A stretch of DNA of 64,000 nt, taken from positions 1-64,000 of IMG/VR virus record IMGVR_UViG_3300046804_002424; one strand, written 5' to 3'. Of the stretch, positions 30,401 to 38,393 are shown one piece after another; the first letter of the stretch is position 1; each line of letters begins with the position of its first letter. The notes under the pieces are model-generated. The model was not told the origin of the DNA and did no database searches. It saw nothing but the letters and a program-made list of their open reading frames with translations. Source of the DNA: a virus. A program made the position numbers and the translations under genes.

Positions 30401-33400
30401 TCATTAGCTTGATAACGAATGCTTTCACGTATTTTTTTAGTTTTATTCTTTTCCTCTATCTCTATCATGGATTTGTCAGCATTAGCGCTCATGCTCTTAG
30501 CACGGGCTATAGCAGCATCACCAGCAGTTTTTCTTTCTTGTTCTAGTCTAGCTTTTAAATCTGCTTCGCTTTCTTGCTTTAGGGTTGTTTGCGGTCTAGC
30601 ACTGGCTTGCTCACGCATAGCCATTTCTCGTAACATTTTTCCCTGCATTGGATCTAGCTTTACTAATTGACCAGTTACTGCATCCCAAACACCAGCTAAA
30701 GAAGTGTCAGTAAGTAATTGTTTACCATAAGCTTGACCAGTCCACCAAGTTCTTGATTTACCTTTACCAAGTTTATCCGCAATTGCTTGAGCTTCTCCAC
30801 CTACAGCAAATTTTTGGATAAACCCACCCATAGCTTTTCTAAACCATTTAGTTCCAGTTTTTGAAAAGTTTCGATTACGATCAGAAACAGTTGCAAAGCC
30901 CTGTGCCTTTAATTCTCCTGTAGTATATGGTTTATCTCTTTCAAATTTTTGTAAATTAGAATTTCCAGCTAATGTTGGAGGCGCAGCCTGTGTTTTTTCT
31001 TGTGCTTCTTGTTGTATTTTAGAAGCTGTTTTAGCTTCATTATCTATGTAAAGAGATGGATTCTTTCTAATTTCATTAGCTAATTGTCTAATAGTTTTAG
31101 CTCTAAGAGATCCGCTTCCGGTAATTTGTGCAGTCTTAAATGACGCTTTTGCATCTACCCATTTGGGAGGAAGTCCAACAAAATCATCACTTAAAACTCC
31201 GCCAAGACCATTTGGAAAATCGAATGGTTGCTGAGATTCTCTTTCTGCGAATGGTCCTCCTCTCATAGAAAGAAGAACATCTTCAAATAAATTTCCTCTA
31301 GTAGCATCATTAATTCCACTTAAAAATGCTTGTTTATCTCCCTTGCCAATTTTTGCCACATCACCCATTCCCAAATCTTTAGCTAATAATCTACTAGCAT
31401 AATTAACTCCTCTTACTATTCCTTCATCAAGAGCATTATTAAAAGCTCCTGAAGTATTAGAACTGAGACCAACTCTTGGAGCATTGAATTTTCCTAGTGT
31501 TGGTAAATTCTTTAATGGTTTTCCTACAGCCTTTTCTAAACTTTTAGGACTTAATAAAAACTCGGCCTGTCTTGCTGGTCCTGCCTCTAATATTGCTGCT
31601 CCAACAGTTTTATTTCCTGCTTTTATATCATCAATTAAACCTCCACCAGCAAATCTTGCTACTCTTTGTGCTCTTGGACCTTTATTTTGGAATGCTTTAT
31701 ATGCTCCTTCTTTACTTCCTCCTCCAGTAAATATCATATTTCCAATAGGAATACCAAATAATTCGTTAATGTATTCTGCAAGTCCTGGTGTTCTGCCAGA
31801 TTTGCTTATAATACTAAGATTAGCAGGATTAACTTTTCCGCCCTGAATTGATTTTTGTAACATTCTTCCAAATTGAGTTAATCTTGCACTTTTGGCATCG
31901 GCTAATCTTGTTGTTGGATCTCTAAAATATTTTGATAATACGGCATCTTTTTGTCCTGTTGTTTTAGCTTTACCGTATGCTTGATCTCCAACTGTTCTTT
32001 TTAATGTTCTGTCAAAATCTAATGCTCCATATCCACTAGCTAATATTTTTTCTAAAGCTATTTTATTTGGTAATATCGCGCCCTTAGCATTTGCTGTTAT
32101 ATCATCCACCATTGGTGCTTTTGCTGATCCGCCTTTTGCAAATCTATTCATTTTATGAAGTTTATTAATTCCAATAGCTTGAACTGCTTTCTTTCTAATA
32201 ACAAATTCTCCAGGTGTAAGCATTGCTGGAAAAGTATCAGAATTACCTTCTCCCGGAACAACACCTCCTGTGGCAAAACCTCTAATAAAACCACCATTAT
32301 TTTGACGGCGTAATCCACCAGCAAATCCTGCTCCAAATCTTGTTAATGCTGATACTCCTCTAAATGCAGCAATAGCTGTTAATGCTGGTAATACTGTTTT
32401 TGCACTATCAGCTAATCTGATTAATGCGCTAGCAAGATCTAGACTTAATCTTACGAAAGTTTGAAATGTTGAACTTTCTCCTAATGATCGGATTAAAGCA
32501 GTGAACTCTTCTCTTACTTTACTTATTTGATTAGATAAACTTAGTTGTGCCGTGGCCGCATCTTTGGCTAGTGATCCTTGTCCCTGCTGTGCAACTTTCA
32601 ATGCTGCCTGTGCTGTTGCAAATTGTTGAATAAGTGGAATCACTTTACCAATCTGGCGGAATCCACCAAGTTCTTCTACAATCTGAGAGAATCTTAAATC
32701 TCGTGGATCAAGTTTACTCAATCCTTCGCTTAGTCTTCTAACTGCTTCATAAGGACCAACGAATTTACCTTCTAAATCTGTTAAAACTACCCCATATTCT
32801 CTTAGGGCTTTGATTGTATCTCCTCTTTGAATTCTGGTAAAAATTGTTCTTAAACCAGTAGCAATTGTTTCTGCACTTTCACGAGTTGTGGCACGAACAC
32901 TTGTAAATACAGCTAAGAATTCATTAAGAGCATCTTTACCTTGACTAACACCTTTGCTTGCTGTGGCAAACACACCACCAGTACGCTGAATAGCTGTAAT
33001 TAAGTCACTAGCTTCTACCGCGAACTTAGCAGCCACAGAATTAACACTACCAAGAGCATCTTCTAATTCTCCAGCACTAATTCCGAACTGTCTCATCAAA
33101 GCAATAGAACCTTCTACCGTATCTGATAAACTATCAAACGATGGAGCCAAAGCACTTAATGCTAACGCCCTAAGAGCTTTTTCAGTATCTTTAGCGCTGA
33201 GACCGGCCTGAGCCAATGTACTAGATACAGAAATCAAATCTTTTGACGCTATACCAAGACTTGTAGATAGTCTAGTAATCTCTCCAACTAATGGGCTCAA
33301 TTGAGATAAACTAGAATCTGTAACTTGAGCAACTCTTACTAATTCTCTATTAAAATCAATAAACTCAGTTGTTGCAGAAGAAATGGCATTTGTGAATCTA

Positions 33401-33852
33401 TAAATAACTCCGGTAACTGTTGCAAACGCAGCGAATCTTCTAACGGCCAATGCTGACTGTCTACCGAATTCTTCAAACCCACCGGCAGCTTGGTTTAGAG
33501 CATTATTGGTTTGTGTTAAGGCATTATTTGTATTTGCAGCTCCAGTATTTATTCTATTTAAATTTCTTGGTATATTACCAATATTATTATTAGTTACTGC
33601 TGCTGCTCTGCCCAATGCTGTTAAGGCTGCTGCTGCATTTCTGGCAGAAGTTTGTGTTGTATTTAAAGATGTATTTAATCTTGTAATAGATTGTTGTAAT
33701 GTATTAACATTTCTTGCAGTATTATTATTTATATTAACATTTACATTAGCGGTAATACCAGATAACTGCCTTCTTATATTGGCAATTATAGGTCTAATGT
33801 TTGCTGGACCTCTTAAATTTAATTCTGCTGTGAGATTAAATGCTCTTGACAT
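24436..33852 (-). CDS. tail tape measure protein
   Basis: 3138 residues, the largest gene in the window. Residues 1-540 are the usual tape-measure front: helical, with TITxLxxSLGI-type motifs (LVGEITRLSTSLGIASKDLI) and the TP901-type segment. Five copies of the TPGEFV[IV] motif occur at about residues 547, 1184, 2355, 2515 and 2964. A HAD-like motif (ALDFDRTL, about 611) and a nuclease-like segment (FDFPNG to KWVDAKAS, about 870-900) lie between copies one and two. Residues 1400-1500 are Gly-rich and hydrophobic (GAGGAGDGGGGG, then MAGMALTMVGGMGV) and may be the membrane-passing part. The length implies a tail near 0.45 micrometre by the usual 0.15 nm per residue (inference). It sits just after the chaperone candidates. 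Confidence 0.92.
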   Translation of the reverse strand: MSRAFNLTAELNLRGPANIRPIIANIRRQLSGITANVNVNINNNTARNVNTLQQSITRLNTSLNTTQTSARNAAAALTALGRAAAVTNNNIGNIPRNLNRINTGAANTNNALTQTNNALNQAAGGFEEFGRQSALAVRRFAAFATVTGVIYRFTNAISSATTEFIDFNRELVRVAQVTDSSLSQLSPLVGEITRLSTSLGIASKDLISVSSTLAQAGLSAKDTEKALRALALSALAPSFDSLSDTVEGSIALMRQFGISAGELEDALGSVNSVAAKFAVEASDLITAIQRTGGVFATASKGVSQGKDALNEFLAVFTSVRATTRESAETIATGLRTIFTRIQRGDTIKALREYGVVLTDLEGKFVGPYEAVRRLSEGLSKLDPRDLRFSQIVEELGGFRQIGKVIPLIQQFATAQAALKVAQQGQGSLAKDAATAQLSLSNQISKVREEFTALIRSLGESSTFQTFVRLSLDLASALIRLADSAKTVLPALTAIAAFRGVSALTRFGAGFAGGLRRQNNGGFIRGFATGGVVPGEGNSDTFPAMLTPGEFVIRKKAVQAIGINKLHKMNRFAKGGSAKAPMVDDITANAKGAILPNKIALEKILASGYGALDFDRTLKRTVGDQAYGKAKTTGQKDAVLSKYFRDPTTRLADAKSARLTQFGRMLQKSIQGGKVNPANLSIISKSGRTPGLAEYINELFGIPIGNMIFTGGGSKEGAYKAFQNKGPRAQRVARFAGGGLIDDIKAGNKTVGAAILEAGPARQAEFLLSPKSLEKAVGKPLKNLPTLGKFNAPRVGLSSNTSGAFNNALDEGIVRGVNYASRLLAKDLGMGDVAKIGKGDKQAFLSGINDATRGNLFEDVLLSMRGGPFAERESQQPFDFPNGLGGVLSDDFVGLPPKWVDAKASFKTAQITGSGSLRAKTIRQLANEIRKNPSLYIDNEAKTASKIQQEAQEKTQAAPPTLAGNSNLQKFERDKPYTTGELKAQGFATVSDRNRNFSKTGTKWFRKAMGGFIQKFAVGGEAQAIADKLGKGKSRTWWTGQAYGKQLLTDTSLAGVWDAVTGQLVKLDPMQGKMLREMAMREQASARPQTTLKQESEADLKARLEQERKTAGDAAIARAKSMSANADKSMIEIEEKNKTKKIRESIRYQANEVRAATRDYRYMQRRKKFAVGGGVGTDTVPALLTPGEFVINRKAASRIGASRLHQLNRADKIQGFNKGGAVGGVQKLNSGGLLQSTLAGMSPKDSARLGASITRNAQAFEQLERMVTDWPAEDIAMAMKKLDRSLEKGASTADALSSAVGAGVGGAGSERTPKKGVLQQTAGVSESRNITAPVGPTGFAASQARINQIAGNVGQYQRGQDVVDRRNTPMGMSSTSNMSNAGLQFAASLKNATTPLQTLTQAAKNAGTGLLQVGKSSVMAAGRGAGGLISSIGGGVLNSIGLGRFGSRGARGGGGAGGAGGAGDGGGGGGFGMAGMALTMVGGMGVEALSNAMGGEKTESGRTISAVGGSVANMASIGATVGSLFGPIGTGVGAAAGALAGFVMGLGDAKKANEEYAQSQKVAASQAATEKSGKALQAYMSKPGGAQKLAFFKSFNEASSVEAAAGEGIKRQRASGFGKMLGYQDETTADLGKRRAETQKAGAEQAQQFLEAEMMRTGKTFDEVSKSMSPAQFKTLTSNIAEADEKYAAFQLQRADEIKKLRDSGRGAEADAVQAQTNKDLAAMAENISRRATAEAGAAAQAKAAAEASKKLQVVMMQAVVSLEKSFNALDEVLNKSSFDLGQISGKADEIFSGKASLTSSTFAKTNNVLQNPNAYSAAERQAAISSSASRMGPTGQLVGRVAEFGARATEKATREANAVYNAGGSNAEVGASVTRNLTNDILATFGPNSSMAQTLINGVRETVDKAVEEAGDSSIDPAELIDKATGPLNKAAQQAGQLLIKNNENVAKHLEELGKVAERVVEIEQRRVDRTAALVEMQAQSGLATKEALGQKVSIGERINARFAGNRARLGIKNQGDFTPQNIANMRANAQKEQQALQAQIDKKSAETATNPGAAREVANLQLKLAKVNSTIDKTSKELEDLPASLEGAISDVTSEIQKRVAQLEAQKQAGSAFAEKLVGSTPQELMELNQTFNLLNNTLRGQLTTIYQSQAAQKAYVQAIKEGKTAQEAMSDAQAAYANENKKALSLFGELTQIAGIEGPELDVMKADLLEGFARAQGTGLDQNPFFQKILATLRQDPAERAKDDPVLLALVNRMETLKQAQVDAVRLQNENDRTIQKDLLQEVGKKILDSLAETQRAFVAAMNDIARRMGAAPPQPRANANGQLRANGGLIYAANGQYINFQSKGTDTVPAMLTPGEFVINAKSTRENLGLLTAINNSKGGRINYLAVGGQADLSGVSQRSATARQEDMTRSGLINQTTLGNKLDTVKTLSQNINNTTLTTKNNQIPSLDSSIGNSQDSNNKQFLLLNKNINNLSNSINSQKFNTGGMVYASDGKYINFQPKGTDTIPAMLTPGEFVVNAQSTKDNLGLLQAINSGYYATGGEIPSRSPNDLLRGVAGNLQYRMSLLKQSGKYWILNRKNKQRVDQEGKMRFGGVERDQSAYVEQAKDVTDAARIARNKYNWFDKNITQYQLIAEQNEAFRAYKKASPSEKITIELFQQMKDAPELFGKDAFNINVKEKEDNIRQKLDSGQNPGELYRKATKRQNYLYRVRANVEAALKIFDKEMTPNRNAIEILRGQYFGSEKEINLIDKVWNRLMAEKKLSGLQRDQTSIFNEFNPKNLPNKDYYNKGGVVYAEDGSYIPFKTPRAKALNDRRIQGEKVQEEKQKAAMLDRLRKQINAQLAPTDNRAMFELQQRLRASGYLEGKKQRKDAVIDDEEYEQIKFALDMIDEYKRFQYSQIPVNNKFNSEEEKTRRRNTPQLPPTLPHLTPKSKQYGGVVYANSGTLVPYQPMGTDTVPAMLTPGEFVVNRQASQKHLGLLQAINNGYYSKGGVAYLATGTPGTSVLDSNMTYLSDMLKKGADNLNLAFVNAVKKLNNITENNPEIGQVQTNGVSNNQINPSVSIEALGNRLDRFIEQLHNAIPSTVRLEVPTPIPVNVTINGASVLADVLNGPLGTLVQRAIKDAFDQKSRQNEGY

Positions 33853-33873
33853 AAATTGTCCTTATTAAAGATA

Positions 33874-33908
33874 TAACGCCGAATCACCAATATTGATGAC
33901 CGGCGTTA
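33874..33908 (-). other. long hairpin upstream of the tape-measure gene
   Basis: The 88-bp gap before the tape-measure gene contains an 8-bp perfect stem (TAACGCCG at 33874-33881 against CGGCGTTA at 33901-33908). Inside it is a second inverted segment centred on CAATATTG. In the leftward transcript this forms a stable RNA hairpin ending about 22 nt before the tape-measure start codon. There is no T-run after it, so it is not a standard terminator. It may control translation or protect an RNA end. Confidence 0.6.
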
Positions 33909-33940
33909 CATATGACAATGCAAAAATTAAATTACAAAAA

Positions 33941-34810
33941 TTAAGATTCTGTCTTTTCGCTGTCTGTTGAAACAACAGGCGTTGTAACCACCTTTTCTGT
34001 GGGTTTAACTTCGTCTGAAAGTAAGATTGGATTTCCGTCCTCATCCAAAAATGGTTGTGTTTCAACAACATATTCTCCTGTTTCGTTTACTCTGTTGCCA
34101 TCTCTGTCTACAAAGTTACCACTTTCATCAATCAATCTATTATTTTCATCTACTAATCTTCCCTCAGAATCTATTAATCTACCCTTTTTATCAATTCTTC
34201 TGAGTTTATCGTCAACAAATTTATATTTGGCTAAAAATTTATTTTCTGGTAAGTTTTTCTCAAAGTTATTATCTAAACCATAAATCATATTAGCCAAATT
34301 TTGAGCACCTAAAATAGCTACAGGATCATCCGACTTATTAAGGTACTCTTCCAGACTGCTAAAATATTTTTCTCCGCTATCTTTATACACCACACAGGCT
34401 GATACTAAGTAGTTAAATCTTGCATTATCTGCTTGACCTTCTGCACTATGATTATCCAAACTAGTTCGCACACTAATTAGATCTTTAATTTTTTCTCTAA
34501 TTTCTTGCATCTCGAAAGCTAACTGTTTGGCCTCATTAATACTAAAACCACCCTTAGCTAATCTTCGTTCTCCTTCTAGTAGTTGCTTTTGCATACTAGA
34601 GTAATCTGCTTGTTTTTCATCGTTCCATAATCCTTGATCTCTGAGAAGCTCGTCTAACTTTGCTCTAACAACGCTCTTACTCTTTATAGCGTCTGTAAAA
34701 GCCTGATTATAAACCTTTTGAGCTTCTCTCTGATCATTTAAAGATGGCGATTTGACTAAAAATTCAACTTCTTTATCATTAATTTTTGCAGTAAAGGATC
34801 TAGTTTGCAT
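33941..34810 (-). CDS. tail-assembly chaperone candidate
   Basis: 289 residues. The first 120 (VEFLVKSPSLNDQREAQKVY, SVVRAKLDELLRDQGLW, then LEGERRLAKGG) resemble phage tail-assembly proteins encoded just before the tape measure. The C-terminus has a run of six short repeats of the type (I/V)D..GR(L/V)(I/V)D at about residues 207-255. The tail then ends in a Thr/Val/Ser-rich stretch. It starts within the last 11 nt of the gene upstream. Gene order (tape measure next, tube upstream) supports a chaperone that holds the tape measure, as gpG/gpGT do in lambda. I see no clear frameshift site. Confidence 0.5.
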   Translation of the reverse strand: MQTRSFTAKINDKEVEFLVKSPSLNDQREAQKVYNQAFTDAIKSKSVVRAKLDELLRDQGLWNDEKQADYSSMQKQLLEGERRLAKGGFSINEAKQLAFEMQEIREKIKDLISVRTSLDNHSAEGQADNARFNYLVSACVVYKDSGEKYFSSLEEYLNKSDDPVAILGAQNLANMIYGLDNNFEKNLPENKFLAKYKFVDDKLRRIDKKGRLIDSEGRLVDENNRLIDESGNFVDRDGNRVNETGEYVVETQPFLDEDGNPILLSDEVKPTEKVVTTPVVSTDSEKTES

Positions 34811-35120
34811 TGTCGTTCTCCTTGTTTATTGGTCTAACCTTAAATTTATAATTATACTTAAGTTCTGGTCCATTTCTTAATTGCTTAGAAATATCATTTA
34901 CTAAGCCCCTAATTTGTTGATTACCATGATTAAGAATATTGTTTCTAACATCTTGCCACATATTGTCAAAATGTATCTCTGAATCTGTTAATGGTTCATC
35001 CATATTTTTATGATGTGCCCACAAAAATCCAAATACATTTTCAAATCTGGCCAAGGCTCCTATCATTGTTGTTTCTAATCTTTTAACTGCTAATTGAGAT
35101 ATTATTTGTTCTTCATTCAT
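34800..35120 (-). CDS. small tail-assembly-associated protein
   Basis: 106 residues, mostly helical, with motifs MIGALARFENVFGFLWAHHKN and FDNMWQDVRNNILNHG. No family was recognised. It overlaps the chaperone-candidate gene by 11 nt and is 3 bp after the 343-residue gene. Its size and place, between tube and tape measure, fit a second chaperone component or tail-length cofactor, as inference. ATG 35120 has a second in-frame ATG 4 nt away only in another frame, so this start is used. Confidence 0.55.
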   Translation of the reverse strand: MNEEQIISQLAVKRLETTMIGALARFENVFGFLWAHHKNMDEPLTDSEIHFDNMWQDVRNNILNHGNQQIRGLVNDISKQLRNGPELKYNYKFKVRPINKENDNAN

Positions 35121-35123
35121 AAA

Positions 35124-36155
35124 TTATCCAGTTCTTGCTGTGTTAGTTTTCATAAATATATCTTGTTTAACGTCCGGTAAATTAAATTCATCTATCCCAT
35201 CATCTTGTGCTTTGGAAATAACCCGTGATCTTTGCTTAATTATTCTGTTTGAGTCAGGTGAATTTAAATCAAAAATATTGCCAGCGTCTTCTCTGCTAGA
35301 AACAACAAATACTTCTTTAGCATTTTTATGTTTGTTTAACAGATCTTCTGCTGTCTTTTCTTTCTTAAGATTGTCATTTTTTTGTTTTTGGTCCAACATC
35401 CATCCGTCAAGCATATCATCATCTTCTATAACAAAATCTTGAGGACATTCTGGGTTCTCATAGATTCTATCATACATTATACTTATATTAATAAGAGTTT
35501 TTTGTTCGTCTGTCAATTGATATGCCGCTTTATTAAATACATTATTTTTATTGCTATTCCATAATGTTTTCCAATATTCGTTTCTTGCTATCTTCTTATA
35601 AGTCTCAATATTTATAAAATTTTCAGCGATATGAGATGTGATATTAATAAAATTATTATAATCCGGATTTGAATCAAATACTCTTTCTTTATTTTTCCTA
35701 TAAAAAATGCTTTGAATAAAAAGATATTCATTTTTTTGGAAAGCAGCATAGTCTTCTAGTGTTAAATAGTCAAAACTATGTTTTCTTTTAAGTAATTTAT
35801 TAATAGAATCTTTTGACCATTCTATGTCTTTTTTGATTTTATTCACTTTTTCTTTTTGAAGCCTACTGTAGTATAGGTTAAGCTTTAGTTTTTCCAGATT
35901 CTTTTCTGTACTTTTAAGAAGTTCTTCGTCTTCCTTTGTCCAACACTCAATTTTTTCTAAGAATTTTTTAAGAGCATCTTGAGTTATCCAAGATTCAAAT
36001 TTATTATCATTAATAATTTGTTCATAAAATAATTCTGCTTCATATTTTATGTCAGTTGTTGGACTAACATAAATATAATCAACATTATTATATTTAAAAT
36101 ACAAATGTCCTAGACTAATTCTATGAACAAGTAATTGAATGTTTTCGCCATTCAT
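35124..36155 (-). CDS. hypothetical protein of the tail-assembly block
   Basis: 343 residues, charged and Lys/Glu/Asn-rich. An N-terminal beta part (LLVHRISLGHLYFKYNNVDYIYVSP) resembles a small barrel. A long coiled coil (about residues 75-130, LLKSTEKNLEKLKLNL to SKDSINKLLKRKH) and a helical middle follow. The C-terminus contains AEDLLNKHKNAKEVFVVSSRED. It lies 3 bp after the stop of the 50-residue coiled-coil protein and before the 106-residue protein. Gene order places it between tail tube and tape measure. A structural or assembly role is likely; I recognise no family. Confidence 0.6.
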   Translation of the reverse strand: MNGENIQLLVHRISLGHLYFKYNNVDYIYVSPTTDIKYEAELFYEQIINDNKFESWITQDALKKFLEKIECWTKEDEELLKSTEKNLEKLKLNLYYSRLQKEKVNKIKKDIEWSKDSINKLLKRKHSFDYLTLEDYAAFQKNEYLFIQSIFYRKNKERVFDSNPDYNNFINITSHIAENFINIETYKKIARNEYWKTLWNSNKNNVFNKAAYQLTDEQKTLINISIMYDRIYENPECPQDFVIEDDDMLDGWMLDQKQKNDNLKKEKTAEDLLNKHKNAKEVFVVSSREDAGNIFDLNSPDSNRIIKQRSRVISKAQDDGIDEFNLPDVKQDIFMKTNTARTG

Positions 36156-36158
36156 CCA

Positions 36159-36311
36159 TTACTGACTATCTTTTTTAACTAGTTTTTCTAATTCTATTAT
36201 TTCTTTTTCTTTATCTTGTAGCTTTTTTTGTAATACTTCTATTACTCTCTGAGCAGACATTATATCTATATATAGTCTACCAATCAGACTAAACATCTGT
36301 TCTTGATCCAT
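36159..36311 (-). CDS. small coiled-coil protein
   Basis: A 50-residue protein. ATG 36311 has an AGGAGG site at the right distance (36316-36321). The protein (MDQEQMFSLIGRLYIDIM, then a heptad-like KLQDKEKEIIELEKLVKK) is a short helix and coiled coil. Its TAA ends 3 nt before the next ATG. A good ribosome site and tight packing support it as a real gene. It may be a chaperone cofactor; nothing more can be said. Confidence 0.75.
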   Translation of the reverse strand: MDQEQMFSLIGRLYIDIMSAQRVIEVLQKKLQDKEKEIIELEKLVKKDSQ

Positions 36312-36350
36312 CGTGTCCTCCTGTATATTCCAGTAAACTAGTTGTCTAAC

Positions 36351-37409
36351 TTAGCTTGCTGCTACACCACTGACCTTGAAGTCATTGAATGTTTGGAAGC
36401 TATATGTTATAGTAGCATTTCCGCCACCAGTGTCACCACCGGTATAGTTAACTGAAGTTAGCTTATTCTTTAAGCCTAAATCAAAGACATAATCAACACT
36501 ACCATCAGCATTATTAGAATCACAAATCATAACCTTAATTTGCTTATTGGTAAGGTTACTTGCTGCTGCTGCTGCACAGCCGGTTTGTGTATCAAAGTCA
36601 TCAGCATCTACCTGATCACCTTGAGTAGCTGTGATTTCAAATTCTGATGTTACTTCTACAGGGAACTGAATATATCTGTAGTATGGCGATCTCTTGCCTA
36701 GTTCATTAATAGCTTCACGACCAAGATTGCATGTTAATGAAATACTATTAACGTGTAATCCTGAGCCAACAGCAAATGAGCCAGGAAGACCACCGCTACC
36801 GCTTGGAAGAATACTATTATCTTTATTTAATGACCAGCGACGAGAAACTTTTCTTGTCTCATCACCACTATCTACAACACCAGTATTAAATGATGTTATA
36901 CCGCCACCTGTTGTTAAACCCCACTTTTTATGATTACCAACAAGAGTTACGTCTTCAGTAAAATTACCATCTGATGCTAAGTTATAGGTAACACTGCTAA
37001 CATACATGCCTGTGCAAACAACATAGTAAGCGGCGGCTCCACTTGCGCCAGTGCGAGTATCATCCCATATACCAAGAGCAACGTCACATCTGCGGTCAGA
37101 AATATTTGTTAAAGTGAGATTATCACTACTATTAGCAACATTGCCGTCTAAAGCAAGATTATATACCGGACGTGTTCCGTCTAGAACTTTATTTAAAGTA
37201 ACTTCAACGTCTGGTACTTCTTCAACGTTGTCATAAAGCTCTAATTGGCCTAATTGATAAACCTGCTCAAGATTAAAATTGGTTGTGATACCAACGCTCT
37301 GAATACCCCTAAGAACTCTTTCAGATCCATAGGTGTATGAGCCATTAGTTGAGCGACATGGTTTGATTTTTACAGCTTGTACGGCATAGAAAATACGATT
37401 GTTTGCCAT
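36351..37409 (-). CDS. tail tube / major tail protein
   Basis: 352 residues. The sequence has typical tube-protein features: an early RVLRGIQSVGITTNFNLEQV segment, then VYQLGQLELYDNVEEVPDVEVTLNK, repeated beta strands and a C-terminal GGGNATITYSFQTFNDFKVSG. The body contains IWDDTRTGASGAAAYYV and SSVTYNLASDGNFTEDVTLVGN, which recur in tube proteins of phages with long tails. It lies between neck genes (before) and chaperone candidates (after), exactly where the tube gene is expected. The codon choice looks less AT-rich than in neighbours, as for a highly expressed virion protein. I see no tail sheath gene, which argues for a siphovirus. Confidence 0.75.
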   Translation of the reverse strand: MANNRIFYAVQAVKIKPCRSTNGSYTYGSERVLRGIQSVGITTNFNLEQVYQLGQLELYDNVEEVPDVEVTLNKVLDGTRPVYNLALDGNVANSSDNLTLTNISDRRCDVALGIWDDTRTGASGAAAYYVVCTGMYVSSVTYNLASDGNFTEDVTLVGNHKKWGLTTGGGITSFNTGVVDSGDETRKVSRRWSLNKDNSILPSGSGGLPGSFAVGSGLHVNSISLTCNLGREAINELGKRSPYYRYIQFPVEVTSEFEITATQGDQVDADDFDTQTGCAAAAASNLTNKQIKVMICDSNNADGSVDYVFDLGLKNKLTSVNYTGGDTGGGNATITYSFQTFNDFKVSGVAAS

Positions 37410-37427
37410 GATAACCTCTATTTTAAA

Positions 37428-38393
37428 TTAGACTATAACTTCGACGGTTAATCTAGTGATACACCAAAACATAGTAGCGGATGTATTTTTTTGAACATCA
37501 AGAAAATTGACTTCTTTAATATATAGACGATTCCAAATTAAATTATTATCACTAACAATTTGACCATAATTTAAACCATTAATATTTTTGGATCCATTAT
37601 TATTTAAGCCATATAAATTATCAGTAATAACTTTAGTTAGATCATATAATAAAATAGTTTTATCTTTTTGTAATCTTAAAATATCCATTAAAGTATTGCA
37701 ATCACTATAGTTTTCGCTATATATATGTAATAAAATATCTTGTTGTCTATAAGAAATAAGAGATCCTAATTCATATGGAGAGTTAGAATTTCTGGGAATA
37801 GTTTCTATCACTATTGCTGGTAGTTGTAATCGGTGAGAAGCAGATACAGCATAGTTGCCTTTGTCCGCTTGAGAAATTTGAGAATCTGGCTTAAATGTCA
37901 TGGCTTGAAGAGTTTGCCACATATTATTATTAGACTTAATAATTTGACACCATTTATAACTATATGACATCTCAACTTTTGATGATGAATTTAATGGCTT
38001 ATCAAAAATTACTTGGCCATTTTCATAATCTAATCTATATCCAACCGATCCTGATCCTGATGGTGCAGGATAAAAGGTATTGGCCACATAGACCCCGCTA
38101 ATATTAACTGGCGAAGTATTTTGATATGATATGCCAGATTCCCATACCCAATCCTTTTTTGGTGTTTGCCACACAGTATTTGCTGTGTAAGAAGGATCTT
38201 TTGTTGGTTTTAATGTATGAAATGTTGTTTTATAAAGTCCAGAGGTTGGAATACGAACATTAACAAATCCGCCTATATGTAATAATCCATAGTCTAGAAA
38301 ACTCTTAAGGTTTTCCTCAACAGTTGGTATTAGCATATTATCTTGCAGACTTGTTATTCCATGAAGTCTGTACATGTTTTGATTACAGCTCAT
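37428..38393 (-). CDS. tail terminator / neck protein candidate
   Basis: 321 residues. It has the look of a family of phage neck proteins with an N-terminal LHGITSLQDNMLIPTVEENLKSFLDYGLLHIGGF-type stretch (given here in pieces: SLQDNMLIPTVEENLK, then FLDYGLLHIGGFVN). A DPSYTANTVWQTPKKDWVWE segment follows. Its stop lies 18 bp before the tube gene and its start overlaps the previous gene by 4 nt (ATGA). Gene order between gp10-like protein and tube suggests tail completion. Confidence 0.5.
   Translation of the reverse strand: MSCNQNMYRLHGITSLQDNMLIPTVEENLKSFLDYGLLHIGGFVNVRIPTSGLYKTTFHTLKPTKDPSYTANTVWQTPKKDWVWESGISYQNTSPVNISGVYVANTFYPAPSGSGSVGYRLDYENGQVIFDKPLNSSSKVEMSYSYKWCQIIKSNNNMWQTLQAMTFKPDSQISQADKGNYAVSASHRLQLPAIVIETIPRNSNSPYELGSLISYRQQDILLHIYSENYSDCNTLMDILRLQKDKTILLYDLTKVITDNLYGLNNNGSKNINGLNYGQIVSDNNLIWNRLYIKEVNFLDVQKNTSATMFWCITRLTVEVIV

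Noticed and set aside
33865-34071. Alternative frame at the end of the chaperone candidate, as a programmed-frameshift extension (lambda G/GT style)
   Set aside because: The frame is open through to 33865, but no convincing slippery heptamer was found and the residues look random.
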